Assembly (NCBI GenBank): GCA_947095945.1
Contig: CAMUQM010000018.1
Location: 1-18,113 of the forward strand
Direction of reading: 5' to 3'
Source of the DNA: an uncultured Prevotella sp.
Lineage (GTDB): Bacteria > Bacteroidota > Bacteroidia > Bacteroidales > Bacteroidaceae
Length of the DNA stretch: 18,113 nt
Position numbers and translations under genes: made by a program. How positions within the stretch are numbered: position 1 is the stretch's first letter; every line of letters begins with the position of its first letter. Below the pieces are notes generated by a model. It was not told the origin of the DNA, did not search any database, and was given only the letters and a program-made list of their open reading frames with translations. Shown piece after piece: positions 1 through 8,486 of this stretch.

Positions 1-988
1 CATTTGACAATGTTCCAACAAGCAGCACACGATACAAATCTGATGTAACTGCTGTAAGCGAAGAATTGATGTTGCTGGCTGGAAGGAGCGATGAGTTGCT
101 ATCTAACGACTCGTTAATCCAAGTAACACCATTGTTCTTTGAAGCCAACAACGTACCTGTTGTTGAAAGAGCAAACAACTCTGCTGGTGAAGCTGCCACC
201 AGCTGCTTCAGACTGCTATTTGTAGCAACAGTGGTCCAACTACTGCCATCTGTAGAGCTATATACTGTACCATTGTCGATAACGAAAAGCTTAGTTCCCT
301 GTACTGCTACGCTCTTATAAGCATTTGCTGTAAAGGTCTTGCTGAGCTTTGTCCAGCTATTACCATTATCCTTAGTCGCTGCATAAGCAACAGTCTGACT
401 GCCATTTGTACCGAAGACAAACACCTTACTACCCGTACTAACAGCCTTCATTGCTGTGAACGAAGCAAAGTTGCTGTTTGCCTGCAGTGCCTGCCAGCTA
501 AACACATTGCCCCTCTGCTTATGAACATTCACAGAAACCTTATAGTCTCTGTACTCACTTCCCTTGTTTGAATAAACACGGAAAACGCGTGGGGTACTAA
601 AATTGATGGAATCATTGTTGCGGTAATAAGTGAACTTCTCGTCAGTTGTTGACTTGATAACAATAGTACCGCTATTCTTTGCCACAACCTTTGCCAACGC
701 ACTGGCTGGATTCGTACCATATGGCAAAGAATCAGGGTTATAAATCAAACCCTGAGCCTGATCAATATAGAACTTAACATTAGCAGCATTGAACTTGCCT
801 GTATAAGTACTATCCTTGCCATTCTTAGCAACGGTATCACGCACTTGTTTCAACTGTCCCAAAGAAAAGCTCAAAATAGCCGTGTCTTTGTAACTTACTC
901 TATTGTTCTCGTCGTCATCATTAAGACAAGAAGTCATTGTCAAAGTAGCCATCATTAAAGCTACGAGAGTATATATCTTATTACGCAT
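1..988 (-). CDS. DUF6242-like surface lipoprotein with Asp-box repeats (3' end outside window)
   Basis: The first 329 codons are visible and the frame is open to the window edge. Residues 1-20 form a lipoprotein signal ending MTSC, so Cys21 is the lipid anchor. It is followed by LNDDDEN, an acidic stretch like the Bacteroidota signal for export to the cell surface. The following region (including FYIDQAQGLIYNPDSLP) matches my memory of the DUF6242 family of Bacteroides/Prevotella lipoproteins. The C-terminal part carries Asp-box-like motifs (TKDNGNSW, SSTDGSSW, SKNNGVTW), which suggests a beta-propeller. The start is the ATG at 988-986, just below a TAnnTTTG promoter box. Function is unknown; an outer-membrane, outward-facing binding protein is inferred. 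The family name is recalled, not searched. Confidence 0.75.
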   Translation of the reverse strand, partial: MRNKIYTLVALMMATLTMTSCLNDDDENNRVSYKDTAILSFSLGQLKQVRDTVAKNGKDSTYTGKFNAANVKFYIDQAQGLIYNPDSLPYGTNPASALAKVVAKNSGTIVIKSTTDEKFTYYRNNDSINFSTPRVFRVYSNKGSEYRDYKVSVNVHKQRGNVFSWQALQANSNFASFTAMKAVSTGSKVFVFGTNGSQTVAYAATKDNGNSWTKLSKTFTANAYKSVAVQGTKLFVIDNGTVYSSTDGSSWTTVATNSSLKQLVAASPAELFALSTTGTLLASKNNGVTWINESLDSNSSLLPASNINSSLTAVTSDLYRVLLVGTLSN

Positions 989-1014
989 CAGATACTAATA
1001 ATTGAATTTAGCTG

Positions 1015-1043
1015 CAAATTTAATCAGAATTCTTCAGAATCAA
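1015..1043 (-). promoter_or_regulatory. Bacteroidota-type promoter of the DUF6242-like gene
   Basis: On the minus strand, TTG (1043-1041) is followed after 18 nt by TAAATTTG (1022-1015), which fits the -7 consensus TAnnTTTG. The spacer is slightly shorter than usual. The ATG lies 26 nt further downstream. Confidence 0.45.
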
Positions 1044-1445
1044 CGTCTTTAACGAGGTTAATTATGTAAAATATCGAAAATAACTGCTTTTTTTTAAGTT
1101 TGTTTAGTAAGTATTGCCATAGGAACAATAAAGTTGAGTAAAAATGAGTCATAAATCAGATTTTACAAGCTACTGCACTCTTAATTGATTTCTCTTGAAT
1201 TTTTCGGTTAATACTATTGCTTTTTCACTCGCTCTTTCTCTACTTAAAACCTTGTGTCTCTTCTACTTTTCTATAGCTTTGATTATTTACTTATTTTGTA
1301 TCGCATAGCCAACTAATAATTAATGAAAAAGGACATTAAGCTCTAATGTTCTATAAAGTATTTTTTCTATATTAGATTCGTTCATAGTGGTCTGTTGTAA
1401 CTCATTATAATACCAACGATAAACCTTGCTACTGTTTTCTGTGAA

Positions 1446-1508
1446 CGTGCTGATGCTCCGCACATCTTGTTCGGAGCCTCCGCACAAGTTGTGCAGAGGG
1501 TGAGCACG
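1446..1508. repeat. Palindromic repeat with two 22-bp tandem units
   Basis: Outer arms CGTGCT (1446-1451) and AGCACG (1503-1508) enclose two tandem 22-bp units, 1455-1476 and 1477-1498, which match at 17 of 22 positions. Each unit is itself a palindrome (CTCCG...CGGAG; CCTC-GCACAA-g-TTGTGC-GAGG). The segment is clearly more GC-rich than its surroundings. Transcribed, it would fold as nested hairpins. It may belong to a dispersed genomic repeat family. Confidence 0.6.
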
Positions 1509-1719
1509 AGTGATGCTGAGTACTAAACACAATCTATGCCATGTCCATTAGAAGCTGTACTGTCAAACAAAAACGATAAAGCAAGTCTACTACATGATAA
1601 ATCATACAAAGAAGCTGAGAGAAGCGGAGGTTAGATGTTCATGAAAAGAAATGGTAGCAGGGGCTTTTTGTCTGAATAATTCATTCACAAACGATAGAGC
1701 TAATCTTACTAAAACAAAC

Positions 1720-1804
1720 TTTGCTGTCACTCCTATCATCCAAAACGACCACTTAACTTATTAGTTTACAGCGATATTACACGAAATGTTAAAAGTGACA
1801 GCAA
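1720..1804 (+). repeat. 85-bp MITE-like repeat, copy A
   Basis: Starts TTTGCTGTCA and ends TGACAGCAA, so the ends are inverted repeats. The same element occurs in reverse orientation at 8210-8295, with nearly the same length and shared blocks CTTAACTT-TTA-TTTACAG and GTTAAAAGTGACAGCAA. Similarity continues beyond the right end (AATTAAAA...CTCTTG). No coding capacity. Confidence 0.7.
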
Positions 1805-1890
1805 CACAAAATTAAAACTACTCTTGCAATAGTGTGTAATGTATCTACTTACCTTAGCAATTTTAATTACCCCATATTAGAGTAGGATAA

Positions 1891-1925
1891 ACAAAAACTC
1901 CCACCCGCATTGCTGCGGATGGGAG
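1891..1925 (-). terminator. Rho-independent terminator of pckA
   Basis: Read on the minus strand, 1925-1898 forms a 12-bp stem (CUCCCAUCCGCA / UGCGGGUGGGAG, one U-G wobble) closed by a GCAA tetraloop. A U-rich run follows directly (1897-1891, UUUUUGU). It lies 35 nt below the pckA stop codon. Confidence 0.92.
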
Positions 1926-1960
1926 CCATTATTATCAATTTCCGAAGTATTCAGAAAGAA

Positions 1961-3574
1961 TTAGAGCTGTGGACCAGCTGCTACAAGAGCCTTACCAGCC
2001 TCGTTAGCCTCGTACTTCTTGAAGTTCTTGATGAAACGCTCTGCGAGGTCTTTAGCCTTCTTATCCCACTCAGCTGCATCAGCGTAAGTGTCACGTGGAT
2101 CGAGAATATCAGTTGCAACACCTTCGAGCTGTGTAGGAACAGTGAAGTTGAAGTAAGGTATCTGCTTTGTTGGAGCAGCATCAATTGAGTGGTTCAAGAT
2201 AGCATCGATGATACCACGTGTATCCTTAATAGAGATACGCTTGCCTGTACCATTCCAACCAGTGTTAACCAAGTAAGCCTTAGCACCACTCTGCTCCATC
2301 TTCTTAACCAGCTCCTCAGCATACTTTGTTGGGTGAAGCTCCAAGAATGCCTGACCGAAGCAAGCAGAGAATGTTGGAGTAGGCTCAGTGATACCACGCT
2401 CTGTACCAGCCAACTTAGCTGTGAAACCAGAGAGGAAGTAGTACTTAGTCTGCTCTGAATCCAAGATAGATACTGGAGGCAATACACCGAAAGCATCAGC
2501 TGACAAGAAGATTACCTGCTTAGCATCTGGACCCTGAGAAAGAGGAGTCTGGATGTTCTCAATGTGGTAGATAGGATAAGAAACACGAGTATTCTCAGTT
2601 ACGCTCTTGTCTTCAAAGTCAATCTTACCGTTCTCGTCAACAGTTACGTTCTCGAGAAGAGCATCACGTCTGATCGCGCCGTAGATGTCTGGCTCAGACT
2701 CCTTGTCAAGGTTGATAACCTTTGCGTAGCAGCCACCCTCATAGTTGAAGACACCATTGTCATCCCAACCGTGCTCGTCATCACCGATGAGCTTACGCTT
2801 TGGATCGGTAGAGAGAGTTGTCTTACCTGTACCAGAAAGACCGAAGAAGATAGCTGTGTTCTCGCCGTTCATATCAGTGTTAGCAGAGCAGTGCATAGAA
2901 GCGATACCCTTCAATGGCAAGAAGTAGTTCATCATAGAGAACATACCCTTCTTCATCTCACCACCATACCATGTGTTGATGATAACCTGCTCCTTAGAAG
3001 TAACGTTGAACACAACAGCTGTCTCTGAATGCAGACCAAGCTCCTTCCAGTTCTCAACCTTAGCCTTTGAAGCATTGTAAACAACGAAGTCTGGCTCCTG
3101 CTCAAGGTCAGCCTCGCTGGTTGGACGGATGAACATGTTTGTTACGAAGTGAGCCTGCCAAGCAACCTCAACGATGAAGCGAATCTTCATACGTGTGTCC
3201 TTGTGTGTACCGCAGAAACCGTCAACAACGAAAAGACGCTTGTTTGACAACTCCTTCTTAGCGATATCCTTTACAGCTACCCAAGCCTCCTTAGAAGCGC
3301 GGTGGTTGTCATTGTGATATTCCTCAGAATCCCACCATACTGTATCGTGAGAGTTCTCATCATCAACGATAAACTTATCCTTAGGAGAACGACCAGTATA
3401 GATACCAGTCATTACATTTACTGCACCAAGCTCAGTTACCTGACCTCTTTCGAAACCCTGAAGGCTCTCCTTTGTTTCTTCCTCGAACAACACTTCGTAA
3501 GAAGGGTTGTAAACAACTTCTGTTGTACCTGTGATACCGTACTTCTCAAGTACGCTCTTATCAAACTTTGCCAT
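1961..3574 (-). CDS. pckA: Phosphoenolpyruvate carboxykinase (ATP)
   Basis: 537 residues, the normal length for the ATP-dependent enzyme (EC 4.1.1.49), which interconverts oxaloacetate + ATP with phosphoenolpyruvate + CO2 + ADP in the cytosol. Seen in the sequence: GRSPKDKF with substrate Arg62, KKGMFS with Lys208/209, metal-ligand His228, P-loop GLSGTGKTTLS (245-255, Lys251), kinase-2 loop LIGDDEHGW (262-270), and ENTRVSYP further on. In fermentative Bacteroidota the enzyme is known to run largely in the carboxylating direction, feeding oxaloacetate to malate, fumarate and succinate. It is monocistronic, with its own promoter (3643-3673) and terminator (1891-1925), and is divergent from upp. 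The start is the first ATG below the promoter. Confidence 0.97.
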   Translation of the reverse strand: MAKFDKSVLEKYGITGTTEVVYNPSYEVLFEEETKESLQGFERGQVTELGAVNVMTGIYTGRSPKDKFIVDDENSHDTVWWDSEEYHNDNHRASKEAWVAVKDIAKKELSNKRLFVVDGFCGTHKDTRMKIRFIVEVAWQAHFVTNMFIRPTSEADLEQEPDFVVYNASKAKVENWKELGLHSETAVVFNVTSKEQVIINTWYGGEMKKGMFSMMNYFLPLKGIASMHCSANTDMNGENTAIFFGLSGTGKTTLSTDPKRKLIGDDEHGWDDNGVFNYEGGCYAKVINLDKESEPDIYGAIRRDALLENVTVDENGKIDFEDKSVTENTRVSYPIYHIENIQTPLSQGPDAKQVIFLSADAFGVLPPVSILDSEQTKYYFLSGFTAKLAGTERGITEPTPTFSACFGQAFLELHPTKYAEELVKKMEQSGAKAYLVNTGWNGTGKRISIKDTRGIIDAILNHSIDAAPTKQIPYFNFTVPTQLEGVATDILDPRDTYADAAEWDKKAKDLAERFIKNFKKYEANEAGKALVAAGPQL

Positions 3575-3642
3575 TTCTTATAAATGTATTTAGTTGAAAA
3601 TTGATTTAGACTCTGTTTCTTGTCTTCTTTACAAAGACACCG

Positions 3643-3673
3643 CAAAGGTAATATATTTATTAAGTTCAAACAA
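3643..3673 (-). promoter_or_regulatory. pckA promoter
   Basis: Minus-strand TTG (3673-3671), 20-nt spacer and TACCTTTG (3650-3643), an exact match to the Bacteroidota -33/-7 pattern. The leader to the ATG would be roughly 60 nt. Confidence 0.7.
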
Positions 3674-3745
3674 AAAATAGCAAAGAAAAAGTATCAAAGT
3701 ATTTGCTTAGATGGTTAAAGAAATTAAAAAAATAACACACATTGC

Positions 3746-3796
3746 TATATTTGCAAATTAGACTTTGCAAAACTTCAGATTTATTTCTTACTTTTG
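3746..3796 (+). promoter_or_regulatory. upp promoter region (two candidate -7 boxes)
   Basis: The better candidate is TTG at 3765-3767, a 21-nt spacer and TACTTTTG at 3789-3796. A second perfect -7 box, TATATTTG, lies at 3746-3753 but has no clear -33 partner. Below them, a small hairpin (AGCAGGTT / AACTTGCT, 3811-3829) sits in the presumed upp leader. Confidence 0.55.
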
Positions 3797-3853
3797 CCGA
3801 AATTTTGTAGAGCAGGTTGCTAACTTGCTTATCTATAACACCTAAGTAGAAAA

Positions 3854-4513
3854 ATGGACATTATTAATTTTTCGGAACAGAACTCTATTATCAATCAGTA
3901 TTTAGCTGAAATCCGTGATAAGGATTATCAGAAGAATCGTTTACTCTTTCGCAACAATGTTATGCGTATTGGAGAGTTTGAGGCTTTTGAAATCTCTAAA
4001 ACACTGAACTACAAACCAAAGGATGTTGTTACTCCATTAGGTACAGCTCAGGTTAATGTACCAACCGACAAGATTGTTTTGGCAACTATTTTCCGTGCTG
4101 GATTACCTTTCCATAACGGCTTCCTTAACATTTTCGACCACGCTGGTAACGCTTTTGTAAGTGCTTATCGTGAATATAAGGATGCTGACCATCACGAGGT
4201 AGGAATTCACGTTGAGTATCTTGCTACTCCAGATATCAATGGTAAGACACTTATTATTGCTGACCCAATGTTGGCAACTGGTGGTTCTATGGAACTTGGC
4301 TACAAGGCTATCCTTTCAAAGGGAATGCCTCGTCATGTACATGTTGCCTGCTTGCTCGCTACACCAGAAGGTATCGCACATATTCGTAAGACTTTCCCTG
4401 AAGACTCAACAACCATTTGGTGTGCAGCTATTGATGAAGGACTAAACGAGCATAAGTATATTGTTCCTGGCTTTGGTGATGCTGGCGATTTGTGCTATGG
4501 TGAGAAGTTATAG
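3854..4513 (+). CDS. upp: Uracil phosphoribosyltransferase
   Basis: 219 residues. Converts uracil + PRPP to UMP + diphosphate (EC 2.4.2.9), the pyrimidine salvage step, in the cytosol. Visible family marks are FRAGLP at 80-85, the PRPP-binding loop IIADPMLATGGS (134-145) and the C-terminal uracil-binding segment YIVPGFGDAGD (202-212). Length and order are those of a complete type I PRTase-fold UPRT. Single-gene unit with its own promoter region upstream and a strong terminator just after the stop codon; convergent with the membrane operon at 4592-7086. Confidence 0.96.
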   Translation: MDIINFSEQNSIINQYLAEIRDKDYQKNRLLFRNNVMRIGEFEAFEISKTLNYKPKDVVTPLGTAQVNVPTDKIVLATIFRAGLPFHNGFLNIFDHAGNAFVSAYREYKDADHHEVGIHVEYLATPDINGKTLIIADPMLATGGSMELGYKAILSKGMPRHVHVACLLATPEGIAHIRKTFPEDSTTIWCAAIDEGLNEHKYIVPGFGDAGDLCYGEKL

Positions 4514-4530
4514 AATACCCCTTATACAAC

Positions 4531-4575
4531 AAAGGACGATAAAAGTGAAATGCTTTTATTGTCCTTTTTCTTTTT
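4531..4575 (+). terminator. Rho-independent terminator between convergent genes
   Basis: A 15-bp stem (4531-4545 with 4553-4567, one G-U pair) closed by TGAAATG and followed by a T-rich run to 4575. It ends upp. The arms begin AAAGG and end CCTTT, so it could also stop transcripts coming from the minus-strand operon. Confidence 0.92.
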
Positions 4576-4591
4576 AATCAATTCTTCTAAC

Positions 4592-6322
4592 TTACACCTT
4601 AGAAGCAATATGCCTTCTATAGACATCCAAGTGCGATTTCTGTAAGACTTCACTAATATGATTCATACGCTGTTTCTGGCTCATATCAGTATCATTTTGA
4701 AGATTATCCTCTTGCATCATAATATGTCCATAGCCCTCGACTGGCAGGAACTCATACCACTCCACGGGTACATCATGCCATGAACCATCACCGCCATACT
4801 TACTGATATAAGACATACGGCGTTCTGAACGGAAGCCATAAGCCGTAACATTTATCAACGTACTGCCATCCCCCTGCGCCGCAGAAGAGGTTTTCATGAT
4901 ACAAGGTGTTACACAATTTGGATGCTGAAAATTCTCTTGCCCCCAGAAGTTAGCCAATGCTTCATGCTCCCAGAATGAACTCCTTTGGTCCATATCATGT
5001 CCATAAAAATCTTTCTGTGGTCGTATCTGTTGATATATCGGTACACACAATAAGGGTGCAAAGTTGAAGTAGATAGCACGGAAATATCTCGCATTGATTT
5101 CGTAAAAGTCTTTCTTAGCCTTCTCGAAGTCAAAACTATGATACTGAGCGGGATTCATATCAAGGTCTATCTCTTGCATGTGCAAGGGCATAATCGTGTT
5201 GATCATATAATGCTTATTGAAGTCAAAGTCATCACCATACCCCTCTTTCTCGTCCATTAGCAGTGCCATCATACTCTGTTGTGCCAATGGCGTGAAGAGT
5301 AAAGCATATTGCTGATTGTTATTACGATTACTCGTATTGAACGCAACCTCAAACTCTTCGTTGGTCAACATCGCAAAGTCACCACTCTCAAGGTTACGAG
5401 CTTTACGTCTCAACTTAAATCTATCCCACTTATAGCGTAATGAATCTTCTTTACCTGCCAGACCACTTGGCTTACGATAGAAAGTCAAGTCGGGCGCAGC
5501 TGTATTGCCGTAGATGAGCCGTGTACGTTCAAAATAATTAGGATATGGCGCAGTTACACTGGCATGCAAGGTTTCAGAATGAGAAACGGTACGCATTTTT
5601 CCGTCTGGACCTCGCTCTGTCGTTGTCCAAAAAATGGTTTTTTGTCCATGATAAGTCTTCTCTCCCATCTCCATCTTTCGTGTTCGACAGATGACGAAAG
5701 GATTACCATTAATAAGTCCAGAATGAGAATAAAGCACCGAACGCTCAGCATTAAAGGAGTCGTTCCATCCGTATGTCTTACGGAGGTCTGCCAATCGTTG
5801 TGTGGTGAAATAAGGGTCGAACTCCAATCTTGGAACAGTCTTTGACATCATACGGGTAAAGACATCCCAATCGTAGAGCCTATTCAAAGCCATCATTTGG
5901 TTCCACGCCTCCTCCTTCAACGCTTTCACTTCATTGGCTAAATCATCGTGCTGAACACGCAAGGATTTCAATGTCGGATGTACTTTGAACAATAGGAAGA
6001 CAAGCAATAAAGCCGCCCCACCTCCTATCATCAAAAGATGTTCCATAGGAAACTCGTTCCACTTCACGTAAACAACAGCAGCACCTGCCACCACTGCTAT
6101 CCACAGAATAACGCATAAGATAGTCCACATCGTGATACGACCAGACACATCCGTGAGTTTCTTCTCACCAGCATAGACCTTTCGACAAGTCTCACGATTA
6201 GCCTCAACATCAATCTGAGCCTCTTCTGCAAGTGCATTAAAGGTTTCATCAGCCACCTTCTTGAACTTCTCCTTAAAGGTGGTGATGTATTCGTTTAGTG
6301 GATCATAGATATCCTCTACCAT
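4592..6322 (-). CDS. Two-TM membrane protein of unknown function, partner of LemA-like gene
   Basis: 576 residues. An acidic, helical N-terminus (1-60) is followed by two membrane segments (about 64-86 and 94-114), a short coiled-coil-like stretch (120-150), and then a soluble domain of about 420 residues rich in aromatic residues, with no catalytic motif I recognise. The topology suggests that both ends lie on the same side of the membrane. It starts 14 nt after the stop codon of the LemA-family gene, has no promoter of its own in between, and so is almost certainly co-transcribed. Linked genes often act together, so a role in the same envelope process as LemA is inferred. A distant relation to DUF3137-type proteins is possible but not shown. 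Confidence 0.85.
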   Translation of the reverse strand: MVEDIYDPLNEYITTFKEKFKKVADETFNALAEEAQIDVEANRETCRKVYAGEKKLTDVSGRITMWTILCVILWIAVVAGAAVVYVKWNEFPMEHLLMIGGGAALLLVFLLFKVHPTLKSLRVQHDDLANEVKALKEEAWNQMMALNRLYDWDVFTRMMSKTVPRLEFDPYFTTQRLADLRKTYGWNDSFNAERSVLYSHSGLINGNPFVICRTRKMEMGEKTYHGQKTIFWTTTERGPDGKMRTVSHSETLHASVTAPYPNYFERTRLIYGNTAAPDLTFYRKPSGLAGKEDSLRYKWDRFKLRRKARNLESGDFAMLTNEEFEVAFNTSNRNNNQQYALLFTPLAQQSMMALLMDEKEGYGDDFDFNKHYMINTIMPLHMQEIDLDMNPAQYHSFDFEKAKKDFYEINARYFRAIYFNFAPLLCVPIYQQIRPQKDFYGHDMDQRSSFWEHEALANFWGQENFQHPNCVTPCIMKTSSAAQGDGSTLINVTAYGFRSERRMSYISKYGGDGSWHDVPVEWYEFLPVEGYGHIMMQEDNLQNDTDMSQKQRMNHISEVLQKSHLDVYRRHIASKV

Positions 6323-6336
6323 TTACTTTCTCTGTC

Positions 6337-7086
6337 TTAGAAGAACTTAGCTCTTGCTGCCTCACGTGTCTCTGCCGTTGTAGTAAATGGTATGCGAGTG
6401 GTATAACCCTGCTGAGCAGCGACAATCATCTTTGTTGGCCAAGAGAAAATATCAGTATTCCATTGTGTAACACGACTATTATAAACGGTGCGAGCAGCCG
6501 TTATCTCTCGCTGTAGATAGTTATTCTGCTGCATCGCATCGGCAATAGCATTGTGTGCTTTTAGCTCCGGATAAGCCTCAACCTGTGGGAAAAGTCGTCC
6601 GAAAGCAGTGTTTACTTGCGCATTCACATCACTTCTATTACCTTCGTTTACACCGCCAGAACGAAGAGCAGCAACAGCTTTCATCACGTCTTTATCAAGG
6701 TCGATAGCACGCTCAACCAAACCAACAACATTCTGAAGAATCTGAACCCGTTGTTCCAAGTAGTTGTCAATATTAGATGCCTCAGCCTGAATACGTTGCT
6801 CTAACTTCTGGAAATAGTTGCGCGCTGATATCTTCATAAAGATAAAGATAACACCGGGAAGGATTCCCACTAAACAGCCTACAACACCTACAAGCAATGG
6901 ATTTGCCATCGTACTACCCAATATCAGCACAAACAACAATACTAATACAGGGCCAACCACCCACAAAGCAATCTGAAAGAGGGTTGAACCAAAGCCTACT
7001 TCAACAGGAAGTTGCTTGTCTATTACATGTATGTCACGACCAGCATCATTCACAGGTCCTGTCACTTCGTCCAATAAATTCGCCAT
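6337..7086 (-). CDS. LemA family protein
   Basis: 249 residues. Two hydrophobic segments (about 35-60 and 62-86) are followed by the LemA helical-bundle domain: YLEQRVQILQNVVGLVERA near 109-127, YPELKAHN in the middle, and LQREITAARTVYNSRVTQWN towards the C-terminus, which is the most conserved stretch of the family. Classical LemA proteins have one N-terminal membrane helix; two here plus about 30 leading residues is a longer N-terminus than usual. The biochemical function of the family is unknown. It is the promoter-proximal gene of a two-gene operon with the 576-residue membrane protein. Confidence 0.9.
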   Translation of the reverse strand: MANLLDEVTGPVNDAGRDIHVIDKQLPVEVGFGSTLFQIALWVVGPVLVLLFVLILGSTMANPLLVGVVGCLVGILPGVIFIFMKISARNYFQKLEQRIQAEASNIDNYLEQRVQILQNVVGLVERAIDLDKDVMKAVAALRSGGVNEGNRSDVNAQVNTAFGRLFPQVEAYPELKAHNAIADAMQQNNYLQREITAARTVYNSRVTQWNTDIFSWPTKMIVAAQQGYTTRIPFTTTAETREAARAKFF

Positions 7087-7131
7087 AGCTAAATCTGTTT
7101 TTTGTTTTCAATAATATCTGTTTTTAGGCTT

Positions 7132-7163
7132 CAAAGATACATTTTTTTCTTAAAGGGAGCAAA
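7132..7163 (-). promoter_or_regulatory. Promoter of the LemA operon
   Basis: Minus-strand TTTG (7163-7160), exactly 20 nt, then TATCTTTG (7139-7132). This is a consensus Bacteroidota promoter about 45 nt above the ATG at 7086. Confidence 0.8.
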
Positions 7164-7260
7164 TCTATACTCTTTATCTTCTGTTTTATGAACCCATGAT
7201 GACGAATTATAGTATCTATTTAGTATAGTTCCTTAAATCTACCAAGGCATTACAAGAGTA

Positions 7261-7284
7261 GGGGACACCAATCCTTGCGCCCCC
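7261..7284 (-). other. GC-rich hairpin after the secreted-protein gene
   Basis: On the minus strand GGGGGCGC pairs with GTGTCCCC (8 bp, two G-U) around an 8-nt loop, 32 nt below the stop codon at 7316. No U-tract follows, so a terminator function is doubtful; it may only protect the 3' end. Confidence 0.35.
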
Positions 7285-7315
7285 TTATCGTTAATAGTTA
7301 AATCCTTTTAGAGTA

Positions 7316-7957
7316 CTATTTCAACTTAAAATAGTCTATCAAATTACCTCCCCACGCAGGCTGCATACCATTCTGCTTTTCCTTACTATAAAGTTCCTTG
7401 ATAGTTTCTAAGTCCTTTGGATTATTCATACTCGGCTGTCCTATCTCCTTACTCATCTTCTCAAAGAAGATATAAAGGAGGATACGAGGGCGAGGATTAG
7501 AGGGGTTAATGCCAATGGCGGACTTATAACAACAGATAGCATCAATATAATAAAGCTTACCATTCACTGATGGATTCTGTGTGATGAGTGCCGTGTAATA
7601 GAATCCCTTTAACGTAAATTGCTCTGAACGGTCAACTCCCTTCTTTGTCTGCAAAGCCTCAACATCATCCTTCACCGCATCTAAGAATAAGGAAGAATAA
7701 GCACTCTGTGGGAAGCGAACAGCATACTGAAGGGCAATGAGACTACGGTAATAACTGGGCAGCCACGTATCAGGATATTGTTTATCCATACGTTGTAACT
7801 CATCCATTCCTTTTACAACAGATGATGCCTCATCTTCATTTACATTACTTAGCGTAGTTTTCAACTGTACATCAAACTGCTTGTTGTTCTGCGCATTCAT
7901 ACTGGTTGCACACATGAGGGCAACGATAATGACGATTTTTGAAATTAAAGTTTTCAT
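7316..7957 (-). CDS. Secreted protein of unknown function with signal peptide
   Basis: 213 residues from the ATG at 7957. The N-terminus MKTLISKIVIIVALMCATSMNA is a Sec signal peptide with a likely cut after Ala22 (before QNNK), so the product is periplasmic or exported. The remainder is mostly helical with paired-helix segments (YYRSLIALQYAV; FYYTALITQNPS; YYIDAICCYKSAIGINPSNPRP) that resemble TPR-like units, although no canonical TPR signature is complete. An upstream in-frame ATG at 8047 would bury the signal peptide 30 residues inside and lies above the promoter box at 7997-8028, so I reject it. No family name is recognised; similar proteins seem common in Bacteroidota. Confidence 0.82.
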   Translation of the reverse strand: MKTLISKIVIIVALMCATSMNAQNNKQFDVQLKTTLSNVNEDEASSVVKGMDELQRMDKQYPDTWLPSYYRSLIALQYAVRFPQSAYSSLFLDAVKDDVEALQTKKGVDRSEQFTLKGFYYTALITQNPSVNGKLYYIDAICCYKSAIGINPSNPRPRILLYIFFEKMSKEIGQPSMNNPKDLETIKELYSKEKQNGMQPAWGGNLIDYFKLK

Positions 7958-7996
7958 AAGCCTTGATTTTAATAAGTGAAACATTGATTTCTGTTG

Positions 7997-8028
7997 CAAA
8001 TGTATCAAAGCTTTTGACTGCCTCCAAA
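7997..8028 (-). promoter_or_regulatory. Promoter of the secreted-protein gene
   Basis: Minus-strand TTTG (8028-8025), 20 nt, TACATTTG (8004-7997). This is a perfect pattern, and it puts the transcript start near 7990, which fixes the start codon at 7957. Confidence 0.78.
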
Positions 8029-8209
8029 TAATGGGGACAGACAACAAAAACGTGGTTTATATAACTATCTAAGCCGCTGAATTACTAAGTTTTGGGACGA
8101 ACAACTAACACGCTTAGTTCGTTGGATAGCTAAAGGAATGATGTAATATTTCTGACTAAAGTAAGAAGACACGCATTACTCATTTCTACAAGAATAATTT
8201 TAATTTCAG

Positions 8210-8295
8210 TTTGCTGTCACTTTTAACACTTCTCGTAAACATACTGTAAATTAACAAGTTAAGCAATCATGACGGATGACAGCAATGACAGCAAA
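8210..8295 (-). repeat. 86-bp MITE-like repeat, copy B
   Basis: Reverse-oriented relative of 1720-1804: the ends are TTTGCTGTCA and TGACAGCAAA, a perfect 10-bp terminal inverted repeat. A second TGACAGCAA overlaps the right end. Similarity to copy A extends beyond one terminus into the TTAATTT stretch left of 8210. Confidence 0.7.
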
Positions 8296-8486
8296 CTCAG
8301 TTCTAAAAGAATTACCTTACGATAGACAGAGAAGAATAGAGTGGATAACCTCTATATAAAATGGATAAACCAAATTTTATCCACGTTTATTACCTAATAA
8401 TAAAATAAAAATGTTAATTTTGTAGCGTGTTTCTTCAGAGACACAATGACATCGTTGAAAAAATAAGAGGCGTTATGCTTATCTTG

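Larger units (their letters stand above)
989..1960. other. 972-bp AT-rich non-coding stretch
   Basis: I see no convincing gene here. Besides the promoter at 1015-1043, it holds a compact palindromic repeat at 1446-1508, one copy of an 85-bp inverted-ended repeat at 1720-1804 and the pckA terminator at 1891-1925. A 70-codon minus-strand frame over 1320-1532 runs through the palindrome and is not believable as a gene. Confidence 0.6.

Noticed and set aside
1320..1532. 70-codon minus-strand frame
   Set aside because: A third of it is translation of the palindromic repeat at 1446-1508; no start signal or recognisable domain.
2564..3028. 154-codon open frame antisense to pckA
   Set aside because: It lies fully inside the well-supported pckA gene, has no family resemblance and no promoter box; it is a codon-usage shadow.
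7958..8047. Longer start of the secreted-protein gene at 8047
   Set aside because: It would place the signal peptide internally and start above the consensus promoter at 7997-8028.
8341..8384. Inverted GTGGATAA / TTATCCAC pair resembling DnaA boxes
   Set aside because: Only two 8-mers, no dnaA or other replication gene, no further boxes; not enough for an origin.
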